Source: Copromyces sp. CBS 386.78 (Eukaryota; Ascomycota; Sordariomycetes; Sordariales; Sordariaceae). Taken from it: 64,000 bases of DNA. The number at the start of each line of letters is the position of its first letter. Position 1 is the stretch's first letter. The stretch lies in the NCBI GenBank assembly GCA_030685235.1, contig MU839091.1, positions 310,001 through 374,000 of the forward strand, written 5' to 3'. The notes below the pieces were generated by a model. That model searched no databases. It was not told the DNA's origin and saw only the letters and a list, made by a program, of their open reading frames with translations. Shown here piece by piece: positions 25,039 to 36,156 of the stretch. Position numbers and translations under genes: made by a program.

Positions 25039-26722
25039 GATAATCAAGCGACTGGATTCTGAAGCCGACGCGCTTGGACGATGATGACTTCTGGTCGCGT
25101 TTGAGGATGATGGCTTGTTTTCTCTCAAGCGCCTGTAATTCTCAGCACTTTTGTGATGATGTCTAGATGTATTATTAGCTGCATGCTCCACCCTGAACTT
25201 TCAAGGAACGGATAGACTCACTTCACTTGAAGCGCGGCTTCCTTTTTTGTTGGAGTTGTGTTGGTGATTTGGTTGAACAGGCCGCAAGGTGAACCAGTCA
25301 TGGAAGATTGAATGGAAGTCGGTACAGTACCTAGATGGTCCGTGCCCCGGTGGTTTCGTCCAGGAATGGCAGGGTGCAAACGCGGCCGGCACAGCGCACG
25401 GGCCAAGTCTTCCGCTTGAGTCCACAGCGCCCGCCCAGCACCCGTGCAATCAGTGGGGATGAATGCTTTGGACCGCCCGTGTTGATGATGTTTCCGTCCC
25501 AACCACGGCAGCAGGAGAGCTGCAAGTCAGCACTGAACAGTTTGCCCATCCGAGTCCACTTTACGAAGAGTCAACGCTTCTGGCCATTGAATGAGGTGAC
25601 TGCCGATGTTTACTTTACCGTTAAGGTAGAGATACCTATACACAAGAATAACGATTGCCAAATCCCCTTTCCCGGCCCCTATTCTTGATTGATTAGTACA
25701 ACAACAGACAGAAAAAATGTCATGGTTGGTGATCATATGCGAGTAGATGTTAGGATCAGATCTTTCCTCTTACCAGATTTCTCTTTAGAAGTCAAGTCTC
25801 CACATAATGGGTTACATACCTTATGTCTTGCCATTTATAAACGGTTGTTGATGAGGTCCGTGAACGCCAAAACTGAATGGTAGCGCACCATCCCTGCCCT
25901 TGCACCTGTCAATGCCCTGCATGCTTTCACATGCGTGCGTCGAGGGAGCTTCGACCTTTCAATTTTTAGGGCTCCGTGGACTCCCTTTCCGGTTCCCAGC
26001 TTCATACCTTAGTTAAAACATTCGCGTCCCGCTTCTTCAGGTGCCCAAACAACTAAGGGTCCATTGCATGGAGCTGGAGCGCGGAGCTATGTACCTAGAA
26101 CTATAGCGGAACCGTAACCCCTTTTTGGTCTCGGAGATAAACATGAAGGAACGAGGCCCCATTTCTCCTTTATTTTCACGGGTTTTTACCGAATTAACTG
26201 GAGCTTTTCTCGGATACTCCGTCCAGTTACAACGCCGGTCACCAATTTCGCGTGCTGCTATAGCTAGAGCTAGGTAGCTATCTTTGTGTGTACGCTACAT
26301 TGAAAGCTTCCAAGACCACTCTGGCTAGCTGCCCTTCTTGTCTCTTGAACAACCTCAACCAACGGATTCATTCCACAGACTCCGTCCAAAAGGGTTTCCT
26401 TGCATAAAATGTTATCACACCCTCGGCCTCCACCCTGTCATTCCGAGGCTTTGACCGTTCAGAAAAACTTGATCTTCGGGGCAGGGTCCGGCGGCGTGCC
26501 CCAACCAACGTTGACAGTGACCGGTAGCTAAACTACGAGCAAGCGCCCAACCCGACTCGGCTTGACCCGGCGATACACCCCCTTGCCACCTTCACACTTT
26601 ATTTCATGAACATCTACAACACCCTCGTCCCCCTCTCGCGATTTAACTTTCGAGAAACATAAAAAAGGCATTCTTCACAACGCCACCAGCTACTTCATCC
26701 ATTGCCGGCGTATGCTTGCAAG
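25039..26722. other. Divergent spacer, PFS2 and DGAT1 promoters
   Basis: About 1.7 kb between two start codons. Short frames occur on both strands, but none is supported. The right third, before the acyltransferase, has mixed T/C-rich tracts. No known element was recognised. Confidence 0.45.
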
Positions 26723-28552
26723 ATGAGTAGTCCAACGGCGACGGCAACGGGGCTTGACCCCGCTGTCCAGAACGACAACGTCATCCGTCGGGCTCATGGT
26801 CCAGAAAACGGCAACACTCCTGATGGCGAGGCCAATGGCTCCGTTGACAGCGATAACGACACCAGAAAACAAGTGAAGAAGGCAATTCGGAGTAAATACC
26901 GTCATGTCGAGGCCGTTCACTCTCAGTCAAGACCATCCTGTCTGAGCCATGACACGACTGAGAGCCCCAGCTTCCTCGGGTTCCGCAACTTGATGGTCAT
27001 TGTGTTGGGTAAACATTGACAATCCTACGCCTTTTACATCTGAGCTGGGCAAGTTGGCTAACAATAAGGCGCAGTTGTCGGCAACCTTCGTCTCATCATT
27101 GAGAACATTCAAAAGGTTGGCCATCTCCTACCTCACTTTAACCAGTCTATCTGTATCAGACAGCTAACGTCCTCACCAGTACGGCGTCCTAATCTGCATT
27201 GGCTGCCATGACTTCCGCAAATCCGACATCAACATCGGTCTGCTCCTCTACTTCCTGATCCCCTGCCACCTCTTCATCGCCTACATCATCGAGTACTACG
27301 CCGCCGTCCAGGCCCGTGCCGAGCGTAATGTAGCCGGCAAGGACAAGAAAGCAGAGAATCACCAAGACGGCACCAGCAGCCCAACTGAAGAACAGCACCG
27401 CAAGTTCCAGTCCACCTGGAAACTCGTCCGCCTCCTACACGCCATCAACGTGACCACCGCCCTCGCCCTCACTTCGTACGTGGTCTACTACCACATCCAC
27501 CACCCTTTGATCGGCACCCTGACGGAGGTGCACGCCATCGTGGTCTGGCTCAAAACGGCCTCGTACGCCTTCACTAACCGCGACCTGCGACATGCCTACC
27601 TGCACCCCGCTCGCGGAGAGCTCGACGCCTTGCCGGAGCTGTACGCGCAGTGTCCCTACCCGGAGAACATCACCATGGGCAACCTCTGCTACTTCTGGTG
27701 GGCTCCGACACTGGTCTACCAGCCCGTCTATCCACGCACCCACAAGATCCGCTGGAGCTTCGTGGCCAAGCGGTGTGGCGAGGTAGTTTGCTTGAGCGTG
27801 TTCATCTGGTTCACGAGCGCGCAGTACGCTGCTCCCGTGCTGCGCAACTCGCTGGACAAGATCGCTTCGCTCGATATCCCGAGCATCGTCGAGCGCCTGC
27901 TGAAGCTAAGCACCATTTCTTTGATCATCTGGCTGGCGGGTTTCTTTGCGCTATTCCAAAGCTTTTTGAACGCGCTGTCGGAGGTGACAAGGTTTGCCGA
28001 CCGCTCGTTTTATGATGAGTGGTGGAATAGTGAAAGTCTGGGCGTGTACTGGCGCACGTGGAACAAGCCGGTTTACCAGTACTTCAAGCGCCATGTGTAC
28101 TCGCCGATGCGGTCGAGGGGGTGGAGTAATGGGATGGCGAGTTTGGCCGTGTTCTTTTTGAGCGCGGTGTTGCATGAGTTGTTGGTTGGTGTGCCTACTC
28201 ACAACCTTATTGGTATGTTTTTTTTTTTTTTTTTTTTTTTTTTTCCCTTCAATTTCACAGTCGTTAGGACGATTATGTTGAACTAACACAAACCGCAGGC
28301 GTTGCTTTCCTCGGTATGTTCCTCCAACTGCCTCTCATCCAGCTCACGAAGCCCTTGGAGAAGAAGACGTCTCCCAACGGCAAGCTGCTGGGCAACATCA
28401 TCTTCTGGGTCTCCTTTACCATCTTTGGTCAACCCTTTGCCGCCCTCATGTACTTTTACGCGTGGCAGGCCAAGTATGGGAGTGTGAGCAAGATGGCTAC
28501 TATGCAGCAACTTGTCCAGCAGGGGCAGGGGACTTGCCCTCCTCTTGTTTAG
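26723..28552 (+). CDS. DGAT1: Diacylglycerol O-acyltransferase, DGAT1 type (MBOAT family)
   Basis: The enzyme joins an acyl-CoA to diacylglycerol to make triacylglycerol in the ER membrane. Exons are 26723-27008, 27075-27115, 27180-28212 and 28299-28552, giving 537 residues; phases agree at all three joins. Exon 2 has only 41 bases, and its donor is GTTGGC, a weak match. The N-terminus is hydrophilic, then FLGFRNLMVIVLVVGNLRLIIEN begins the membrane part. The signature FYDEWWN is at about 385-391, and the MBOAT catalytic His lies in SAVLHELLVGVP (H441). The last exon gives the final hydrophobic segments. A run of 27 T in intron 3 makes its length likely to vary. Fungal sterol acyltransferases (Are1/2) are relatives, but FYDEWWN favours DGAT1. 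Confidence 0.9.
28218..28244 (+). repeat. 27-base poly(T) tract in DGAT1 intron 3
   Basis: An uninterrupted T run starts five bases after the GTATG donor of the intron. It is a likely length-variable site between strains and a hard region to sequence. Confidence 0.9.
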
Positions 28553-28930
28553 TTGAGCGCTGTCGGGTTTATTTGATGGTGGAGGAAGGAAAATTTAGAC
28601 TTAATCGAAAGGAAAGTGTAGTGAGATGGTCAGTTATTGTTTCTCGCATCTGTACGAGGTTTCTTGGTAGACCGCCCGATTTGCTATACCGAGGGTGTTC
28701 GAAGGCGTTATATGGGAGCTACGATGTTACTGTGTGGTCTCGAAGGGACGGATAGGGAACTTCTAGCACAGGGTTTCCCTCAGATTCGTTGAAATGTTTG
28801 ACTTTGATGAACTTCCTGGATCTATTCTTTTTAACCTGTATGTCAAGTAAAGAGACACCATGCGAAAAGCAATCGCCAACCATAGTCTGGCTGCCTTTCA
28901 AGAGCACCACCCCTACACCAGATGTCCAAG
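28553..28930. other. Convergent spacer, DGAT1 and STE14
   Basis: The 3' flanks of two convergent genes meet here. No other feature was seen. Confidence 0.6.
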
Positions 28931-29854
28931 TCAGGGAACAAACGGAATCTTGGTTCCCACCCTCCTCCGATAGTCCACATACTCCTGCCCAAAAAATTTG
29001 ACCAGAAACTCCTCCTCATGCTTGATCCTCGAGCTGAAGAACTTCCACAACACCGCCGCATAAGCCACAAAGCTGATGGCGTTGCCCATGGCCATTTGCG
29101 TCCCCAACGCCCACCAAAAGAAGCCAAAGTAGCTCGGATGCCTAAACTTCCCATATATGCCCGACGTCACCAGAACATGGGCCGAGCTCCGCTGGCGCTG
29201 CACCAGGTGGTTGAAGCTCGGTCCCGCCTGCACCATGGCCACGCTGCGCACCACCTGGCCGATCGCCGTCAGAGCCAGACCGAGGAGACACAGCAGCGCG
29301 CCGGTGCCGAACGGCGCCCACGCGCGGTTCGGCCAGAAGGTGTTGGTCAACAGACACTCGAGGGTCGCGAAGCCGTGCGCGATGGCGTAGCCGGGCCAGT
29401 TGGCCGTCAGTAGGAAGGACTTGACATCGGCGGCGCGCGTGTTGTAGGCGGCTGTGGTCCAGAACTCGAGGAAATGGAAGGTTGCGAGGGCGGCGAGGAA
29501 GAAGGGCAGGCGCCAAAGAGGGCTCGATGTATATAGAAGGGTTGCGCCGGTTGCGCCGACGCCGACGGTCAAGGCGATGCCAAGGCAAAAAGAGCGCGTG
29601 GCGATGCCGGCTAGAGACTTGGGTTGGTAGGGGAAGTAGACTCGGTCGTTGACGAGGTTGGAGTTGGAACTCGCGCTGGTTGGGCTATCCGTTGGGAGGG
29701 AGAGGTCAGCTTCTTCTGAAGTGTCTTGAGCGGCAGTGATGTTGATGTGGGCGGTTTGAGCGCGCGAGTGTCGACGGTTGTGGGCGAGTGGACCGTCACT
29801 ACGACCAGTAGCCAAAGGCACCGACGGCGAAGGGCTTGATGGAATTCCAGACAT
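28931..29854 (-). CDS. STE14: Protein-S-isoprenylcysteine O-methyltransferase (Ste14/ICMT)
   Basis: This ER membrane enzyme uses S-adenosylmethionine to methylate the C-terminal prenylated Cys of CaaX proteins such as Ras, a-type pheromone and G-gamma. The intronless frame encodes 307 residues. The first 75 residues are Ser/Thr-rich and variable. Several membrane segments follow, with FLEFWTTAAYN and PGYAIAHG. The C-terminal ICMT signature is complete: LVTSGIYGKFRHPSYFGFFWWALGTQ region (about 228-253) and the acidic end EEEFLVKFFGQEYVDYRRRVGTKIP. A likely leader intron runs from 30031 (donor GTAAGT) to about 29861-29867. If spliced so, the mRNA carries a short upstream ATG frame overlapping the main start. 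The G-gamma subunit at 6910-7285 is a predicted substrate class. Confidence 0.94.
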   Translation of the reverse strand: MSGIPSSPSPSVPLATGRSDGPLAHNRRHSRAQTAHINITAAQDTSEEADLSLPTDSPTSASSNSNLVNDRVYFPYQPKSLAGIATRSFCLGIALTVGVGATGATLLYTSSPLWRLPFFLAALATFHFLEFWTTAAYNTRAADVKSFLLTANWPGYAIAHGFATLECLLTNTFWPNRAWAPFGTGALLCLLGLALTAIGQVVRSVAMVQAGPSFNHLVQRQRSSAHVLVTSGIYGKFRHPSYFGFFWWALGTQMAMGNAISFVAYAAVLWKFFSSRIKHEEEFLVKFFGQEYVDYRRRVGTKIPFVP

Positions 29855-30797
29855 GGTAGACTAGTCTGGCGATGCGGTGCAAAGGAGTGGGCAAGGTGGG
29901 CAAGACAGTTTGGCGACAGAGAAGTGGGAGGTAGCAAAGATACATATCATATGCTGGCGCCCGGGGACGGCAAAGCCGCAAGAGAGAACAATGGCAAGAG
30001 AACCAAACAATAGCATTTAGGAGAGACTTACCCATCTTGCGACCACTGGCGCCCGTTGGATGAGGATTCCATTATCTCGGACGCCTGTCAATTGCGGGTT
30101 GCCGGGTGCGGAAGAGCTGAAGGTCGGTCGAGATGTGGTCGAGTAAGCGATTCGCGATTCGGTCAAGTTTGAGGTGTTTGTAGTCGTAGATATTGTTGTT
30201 GCGCCCCCACCATTTCCTTTCGCATTGTCCTCTGACACGCCAACCGATTTCCCTCCCTTGCGTCAAAGGCCGACCAGCAATAGAGACAACAAAGTGGTGA
30301 TGTTGGGTAGAGGATGCGAAGGTGGAATACACTAGACTAATATCAGTAAATATCAGAACCGCAATGCAGTTCCCTTCGGTCGACTCGGCCCCGGATGCCC
30401 CTGGGTGTTGTGCCCCCGCCTCGCACCCGCTGACAGCGCTGAGTACAGGGGCCGGGGTGCTGTGAACGTTATGAGGTGACGCAACGTGGAATCCCTGCAA
30501 GCAATCCCAGTCCCATGGAAAGCGCCTGTTTACATGGAGAGCCCCTGACGCGCCTGTGAGGTGCCCCTACACTAGGTAGGTAGAGAACCCCGTATCGTCC
30601 GGATTCCTGATCGCCATTTCCAGAAAAGGGGTGAGTTGGTCGGACGGGGCCGATTCAAAAACCTGCCATTCCCTCCCGGGGCCATCTTCACCTCAACTTC
30701 AACCTTAGGCTCTATGCCTGAACAGACGGTGGACGTATGCTGAACACTTCCAGAAAGCGCATAGCTTACTGACCTTGCAGAGAAGCCAGACGTCCCA
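29855..30797. other. Leader and promoter of STE14; 3' flank of the TMEM170-like gene
   Basis: The STE14 leader includes a strong donor site, GTAAGT at 30031 on the minus strand. Frames such as 30072-30500 (minus) have no recognisable family. No gene was seen. Confidence 0.45.
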
Positions 30798-31310
30798 CTA
30801 AAGACCGCCCTGGATTTTGAAGGACGACAAGACCAAGATGAGCACGTTGACCCATCCCCAGATGAAGGGGATCCACGTCGACATGGTGAATTCGCCCGCC
30901 ATGTAAGTAGCTCCCACGACCAGTCCAACAAGACTTCCGGCCAGCAGAGCCTCGGCGCCAGCAACAGCAGCATAGAGCAAAGGGACAAGCCAGAGGAACT
31001 TCCAGTTGGACTTCTTCTTGCCCACTTGCATCATGAGGGCGATGCCGGCAGCGCCGAGGTAGACAAGGCCATACATAATGAGGGTCCAGAGAAGCGTGAA
31101 GCGCCACATGTCCCCGAGGTCGTAGAGGCTGTAGGTGTCATGTTGAGGAGGCCAGTGGAGGGAAGGAAAGGGAGGAGTGACATAGCCAACCGGTTTATCG
31201 CGCCGGATGATACTGCAGGTGCGGTTGTTAGCAGTCTTCAATACGCCATATAGGAGAACTAGTCAAAAGCCGTACGAGGGAGTCTCCATTGGAGATGGTG
31301 CCGTTGCCAT
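30798..31310 (-). CDS. TMEM170-family integral membrane protein
   Basis: TMEM170 proteins are small ER/nuclear-envelope membrane proteins, linked in animals to ER sheet and nuclear envelope shape. Exons on the minus strand are 31310-31276 and 31212-30798 (donor GTACGG, acceptor GCAG), giving 149 residues. The short first exon supplies MATAPSPMETPS; the splice completes a Ser codon. The second exon has the family pattern: DMWRFTLLWTLIMYGLVYL as the first membrane helix, two more helices around LLYAAVAGAEALLAG and LVGLVVGATYMAG, and a fourth in STWIPFIWGWVNVLILVLSS with an ending of KIQGGL. Without the splice, a stop appears after SYGF, which supports the intron. The gene is divergent from PEX8. 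Confidence 0.82.
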
Positions 31311-32019
31311 TGAGTTGCAAAAATAGAGGCTGGCCAGATGCTGACTATTTTGCTGTGTGTAATGTCTGAGATTGGTTGGTGTAAAGCTTGAAAAGTGGCT
31401 TGGTTGGTACTGCCTGATGGTATTGGATAGCCTAGATGGATTCAATAGTGTGGTTAAGTTTAGTGTCTGGTAGTAATGTCTTTCGAGTTTGGCTGTGCTT
31501 GTTGTCGCTGGTCGTGTAAGAAAAGTCCCGTTTGTTACCATTCGTTACTTACAAAATTACAAGTGCCAAGACCAATTAAGACCAATGGCCGGTTACGTTA
31601 CGGTAAACGACTATTCAATATGGGGCATCCCCGTATCATGGAGTAGCTGAAATGGGGGCAGGAAGATCGGGTCGGGTGGGCAGCTGGATACTTGCTGGAG
31701 CCCCAGAGAGCCTCCTCACTCCCTAGAGGCACTGCGTACATAGTTTCCTCCTTTCAGTACCTCGGCCCCGGCAAACAACGTCGGTCGCAACCTTCCATCT
31801 TGAATGTTTCTTTCCGCTTGCAATTGACATGACATGGTTCCGCCGTGACTACCTATCATCTCGATTAGTTGCCCATCGCTGTTATTACATACCGCCCCAT
31901 TAATCTTTAATATCCGACGACGCATTGACAACGATTGCGACTGCGACTGCGACGGCGACGGCGAAGACGACGACGACAAGCACTACGATAACGGAGGGCG
32001 ACCATCCACGAAGCACGCC
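31311..32019. promoter_or_regulatory. Shared divergent promoter, TMEM170-like gene and PEX8
   Basis: These 709 bases lie between two divergent start codons. A (GCGACT/GACGAC)-type purine-pyrimidine repeat at about 31938-31980 lies just before PEX8. No specific site was assigned. Confidence 0.45.
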
Positions 32020-34251
32020 ATGTCGGTCGAACGACTTCTGACCAACGTCCTTCGGTTATACCAGGACGTCCACGACGATGATCGCACCGAACAGTTATAC
32101 TCAACCACCACCACGCTGCTGACCCACCTCTCCAACCCGCTCAATGTCACCGTCCTCACCTCACAGCTGCTCAATGCGCCGGCGATATGGGAGCGCGGCG
32201 ATGGCATGAGGGCCTGCTATCGCGTCATCAGCATCTTCAACAGCGCTGCCACCCACGTACGCAAAAAGGAGTTGGAGGCTGCCAAGTTACAGGAGCAAGC
32301 CAAACACAAGCAGCCGCCCCAGCCACTTCCACTCCAGACACACCCGGCACTGCATGGGCCGCCCGGGTCGCGAGGGTCACAGGGCCCGCCGCCAGGCTCG
32401 AGGGGATCGCAGGCAGGACCACCGGTGCCACAGGCGCCACGCACCGGTGGCGGGTTGTCGTGCGATGACTGGGTATCAGCCGTCCTCAAGGGTGCCGACG
32501 ACAAGTCCAGCAGGTGGCAGCATCTGCTTGTCTTCTGCGGTGTTCTCCTTGGCATGACAAGTCAGAAAGATCCCAGGAACCGCCATGGCCTGAGCTACTC
32601 GATGCGCAATACCGTCGAGGAGGCCATTGTCACCGCTGTCAATCTTGCCCTTCGTCCCCATGAGCAACCACACGGGCAACAACGCGAACCAGAGCCCCCT
32701 GCTCCCCCAGGCCCGATAGCCCTGGCCCTCACCTACGCTTTCCCGCTACTTTCCAAGGCCTCCCGCCTCGCACTGGACTGTGATGCCATCGTGCCCGTTG
32801 CTCTGAATGGCATGACTGGAGCAGATGGCTTGCAAGACGGCCTGTTCCTCTGCACTATCGATGGAGATCTCAAGCAGTCAGGAAACCACTTTACCTGGCA
32901 AGAGAGCTCTCCATCTGCTCTTCTTCTCCGCCAGCTTGAGCAAAAGCCTTTGGTCAATGGTCTTGGACCTCTCTCAAAGGTCGTTGGATTTGCCATCGAG
33001 CATGCGCGTGACGCCAACGTTGTCCTGCAAGCTCAGAATGACCTGCTCACGTTTACCCAAAAGCTCTTGCACGAATGGGAGGCTAGCAAGCTCTCGGAAA
33101 TCGAAATCTCCGAGGAGGAAGTGTACCTTACCCAAGATACCCTACAAGGTCCTTGGGTGGCTCTGTGGACGCTCTTGAGAAAGGTCATGTATGGCTCAGT
33201 TGCTGTGTTGCAGACCATTGTGGCTCGCAGCCTGCTCGATCCTCGGATGAGGAATGATGCCATGGCACCCGTCGTGGCCAGCAAGACCCTCAAGGCCCTC
33301 CGCTACCTCTACTTCATTTCGTCCCGGAACGGAAGCGATGCCTTCCAGGTATACACCTTCACGTACCTTACGTCCGTTGACAACCTGGCGAGGTACTCGG
33401 ACGCCTGTGCCGCCTTTCTACGCGATACGAAGCCACTTAACCCGGGCACCATTCCTCCACATCCCCTTCACAGAACCCTGGACTTGTTCTACCTCAACGT
33501 TGCCGAACACCTCCCGCTTAAGCTGACACCCGAGGACTGCGACTCGCTCATTGTGCAACCGGCCATGGCCTACCTGACTCACTCAACTCCCCTCTCGCCA
33601 CGCATGCTCGAGTTGTTCGAGGCAGCACACAGCGCTGTCCTTTCGGTTCTCTCGTGCCCACACAACGCACCCGTCACCGTAAAGCTCGCCCCTTTCTATG
33701 CCGAGGCTCTGTTCTCGGCCTTCCCCACCCACATCTCACCGCGCCAGTTTCGCCTGGCCTTCAAGACCTTGATGCAAATCCTCTCTCCCCCGTACCCCAT
33801 CTCGTCAACCCACCCGCAGCTGGCTGAGACACTTTTGGAGATGGTCCGTTTCCGCATAGGTGTCGCAAGCAAGGTGCCATTGCCGCCTCCTGAGACCCAA
33901 GTCCAGTCGGCCACTCCCGAGCTACCCGTGTCTGAGCAGAGTACCTTGGTGATGACCTTGATAGACTCTTTGCCGTTCCTCCACCTCAAGATCTTTGAGG
34001 ATTGGCTGACGTTGGCCGCTCATGCTGTGAACCAAATCGAGGACGTGGCCATGAGGGAGGCTGCCAAGAGACGGTTCTGGGAGATTCTGGTCAGCGGAGA
34101 GATGGACGTCGAGAGATCGGCTATTGGTGTTGCATGGTGGGGGACAAAGGGAGGCAGGCAAGCCGTTCTCTACGGATCTCAAGGAGGACTCCCTGAAGTG
34201 CCCATGATGAGTGGTGCCATTCAGAACAACATGGACCGAGCCAAGCTCTGA
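32020..34251 (+). CDS. pex8: Peroxin 8 (Pex8), peroxisomal biogenesis factor
   Basis: Pex8 is an intraperoxisomal membrane-associated protein that joins the docking and RING complexes and releases cargo from Pex5. The intronless frame encodes 743 residues. The N-terminus (MSVERLLTNVLRLYQDV...LTSQLLNAPAIWERGDG) and later blocks such as WQHLLVFCGVLLGM and LARSLLDPRM-like segments fit filamentous-fungal Pex8 as I remember it. Residues about 95-150 are a Gln/Pro/Gly-rich insert. The rest is helical, HEAT-like in character. The protein ends RAKL, so it carries a PTS1-type AKL signal, as expected for a matrix-facing Pex8. The family call rests on recalled similarity plus that signal. Confidence 0.82.
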   Translation: MSVERLLTNVLRLYQDVHDDDRTEQLYSTTTTLLTHLSNPLNVTVLTSQLLNAPAIWERGDGMRACYRVISIFNSAATHVRKKELEAAKLQEQAKHKQPPQPLPLQTHPALHGPPGSRGSQGPPPGSRGSQAGPPVPQAPRTGGGLSCDDWVSAVLKGADDKSSRWQHLLVFCGVLLGMTSQKDPRNRHGLSYSMRNTVEEAIVTAVNLALRPHEQPHGQQREPEPPAPPGPIALALTYAFPLLSKASRLALDCDAIVPVALNGMTGADGLQDGLFLCTIDGDLKQSGNHFTWQESSPSALLLRQLEQKPLVNGLGPLSKVVGFAIEHARDANVVLQAQNDLLTFTQKLLHEWEASKLSEIEISEEEVYLTQDTLQGPWVALWTLLRKVMYGSVAVLQTIVARSLLDPRMRNDAMAPVVASKTLKALRYLYFISSRNGSDAFQVYTFTYLTSVDNLARYSDACAAFLRDTKPLNPGTIPPHPLHRTLDLFYLNVAEHLPLKLTPEDCDSLIVQPAMAYLTHSTPLSPRMLELFEAAHSAVLSVLSCPHNAPVTVKLAPFYAEALFSAFPTHISPRQFRLAFKTLMQILSPPYPISSTHPQLAETLLEMVRFRIGVASKVPLPPPETQVQSATPELPVSEQSTLVMTLIDSLPFLHLKIFEDWLTLAAHAVNQIEDVAMREAAKRRFWEILVSGEMDVERSAIGVAWWGTKGGRQAVLYGSQGGLPEVPMMSGAIQNNMDRAKL

Positions 34252-36156
34252 TTGTTCCTGTCTTGTCTTCTTTCTTGCATATGCAATAATGACATCTTTC
34301 TCTATCTACGTCAGTAAAAAGCATTATGGAAGTTTCTCAGTTTCTCAAAATAATACGTCGATACCCCCGTCTTCTTCTTCTTCTTCTTTTATTTGCCAAA
34401 CCAGTAGTCTTTAGTCTTCTCGCTTGTCCACCCGCCAGCCCGCGGGCTTACGCGGCTGGCCGTAACACTTTGCTCAAGCTGGTACGCCTTGTACTCTTTT
34501 CTTGTCCAACTGCTCTTCTCGTCCGGTTCTCGATCGAACAAAATCTCGAGTCGCAGTTGCGTCAATGAATGAAGGGCGTGGCAGCGTGGCACGCCCAGCT
34601 GCTTTGTCTAGTAGGGCAGCGTCATCAGCAGACTAACTTGTTGATCCTATCGATTTTCAACGTTGAAGCTCATGAGGCTGGATTGATGACCGCTTTGCTT
34701 GCATTGCAAACAACATGATAAACTTGGTCATGTTCTCGTGAACAGAACAACGACAACCATTTGAGAGCGCGTATCTTGCCCACATAACATACGAGAGACT
34801 CTACCATCAGTTCACCGTCTGTCCTCCAAACAATATGTGGCGGCGGTAGGTGGTACATCGACCGACCGACCGAGCCTTTCATTTCCCCCTCTTCTCCCCG
34901 TCCAATTACCGGATCCGCAAAGATGATACAGTTCAAGGTTGTACCTTCCCAAACTTCGCAAAACAACCACGCAATCTTGTTCTGTCTCTGTCTCGCTCTT
35001 TCCTTCTCTCTTTCTTTCCCTCCGCCGCATGGCATCGTATCCCACCCCACATGATCGGTGGGATCGGACAGGGTTTTCGATCATGACATCGAAGGCGAGG
35101 CGAGAAGCCATGAGGCAACCACATGGTTGTTGTTTCTGACCGGTTGTGTCCGCGCGTCAAATTGTCTCGGGTTTTTTTCTTGATCTTGATTTTTGTTAGG
35201 ATGAAATGGCTATGACGAGAGCAAACCAAAAGCATAAGAAAAGGCAGATTACGCAGGCTTTTGGTTATACCACTGCTACCGTGCACGGCAGATTCTTCGT
35301 CCGGTCGGACACTGGGGATGGGGGAAGCGGTCGGAAGGGGGGAGAGAGGGAGGGAGAGGCAGATGACCGACCGACCGAACAAGGCAGCTTCTTTTCTCTT
35401 GGAATGGAACAAGACAGAGAGAGCTACGAGGTGGGTGACCTTCTCATTGGCAAGGCGAAAAAAAGGCGAGTGGATGGGAATTACTTTTGAGATTGAGCTA
35501 CTCTAAGTAGAGTCCAGACCTGAGGTCGAAGTGTGGGACATGTTAACCTACCTTAGGTATGTTGGGGTAACCGGAGACACTTCGGTAAGGACTTCAAAGG
35601 CGGCGAGGCGGTATGGTGAGTGGGGGAGGAGGGGGATGGCATGAGACGATTTCGACGTGGCCTCCTCTCGCCTTGCGGTTGGTTGTCGTATCGTTTGGGT
35701 GGACGGTAAGCGACGAAAGGGGGATTGGATCGTGGAAGAGCAAAAGCGGGAAGAGATGGGTATGATTGTGTCGTTTCAAGGAGTGAAGCAATGGTTGCGG
35801 TGGTGTTGCGCGGCATCCGTCGCCGTTCTTTTGTGTACAGTGGGGAAAGAACTTGCTTGGTTGGGGATGAAGGCGTTTGGAAGAGGAGAGGCAGAGGTTA
35901 CTCAGCAACTTTTCTTGGATGGGTAAGAAGCAGAGGAAGGAAGAGAAAACACAAAGGACGGGAACTTGGGCTAGAAGGAAAACTATAAATATCAGGACTT
36001 CGCCGAGTTGGAAAAAAAAAAAAAAAAAAAGAAGAAAAAGATGTAGAAGAAGAGCATCGAGAGTCTTTTGTTCTCATTTGTCTGATAACTCTATAGCATC
36101 TTACTACAATCACCACTCAAAACCACTTCTCCAACCCACCTCGCAACTACATCATC
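34252..36156. other. Intergenic region before the small disordered-protein gene
   Basis: No gene was seen in 1.9 kb. It contains a CTT run at about 34370-34388, and a 19-base poly(A) at 36012-36030. The last 170 bases form the promoter and leader of the next gene. Confidence 0.45.
35984..35991 (+). promoter_or_regulatory. TATA box (TATAAATA)
   Basis: The eight bases match the TATA(A/T)A(A/T) consensus and lie about 165 bases before the ATG at 36157. Clear TATA boxes are typical of inducible fungal genes; regulation here is inferred. Confidence 0.45.

Noticed and set aside
35425..35445. GGTGGGTGACC word resembling the dispersed Neurospora 5S rRNA genes
   Set aside because: None of the rest of the 5S sequence is present around it.
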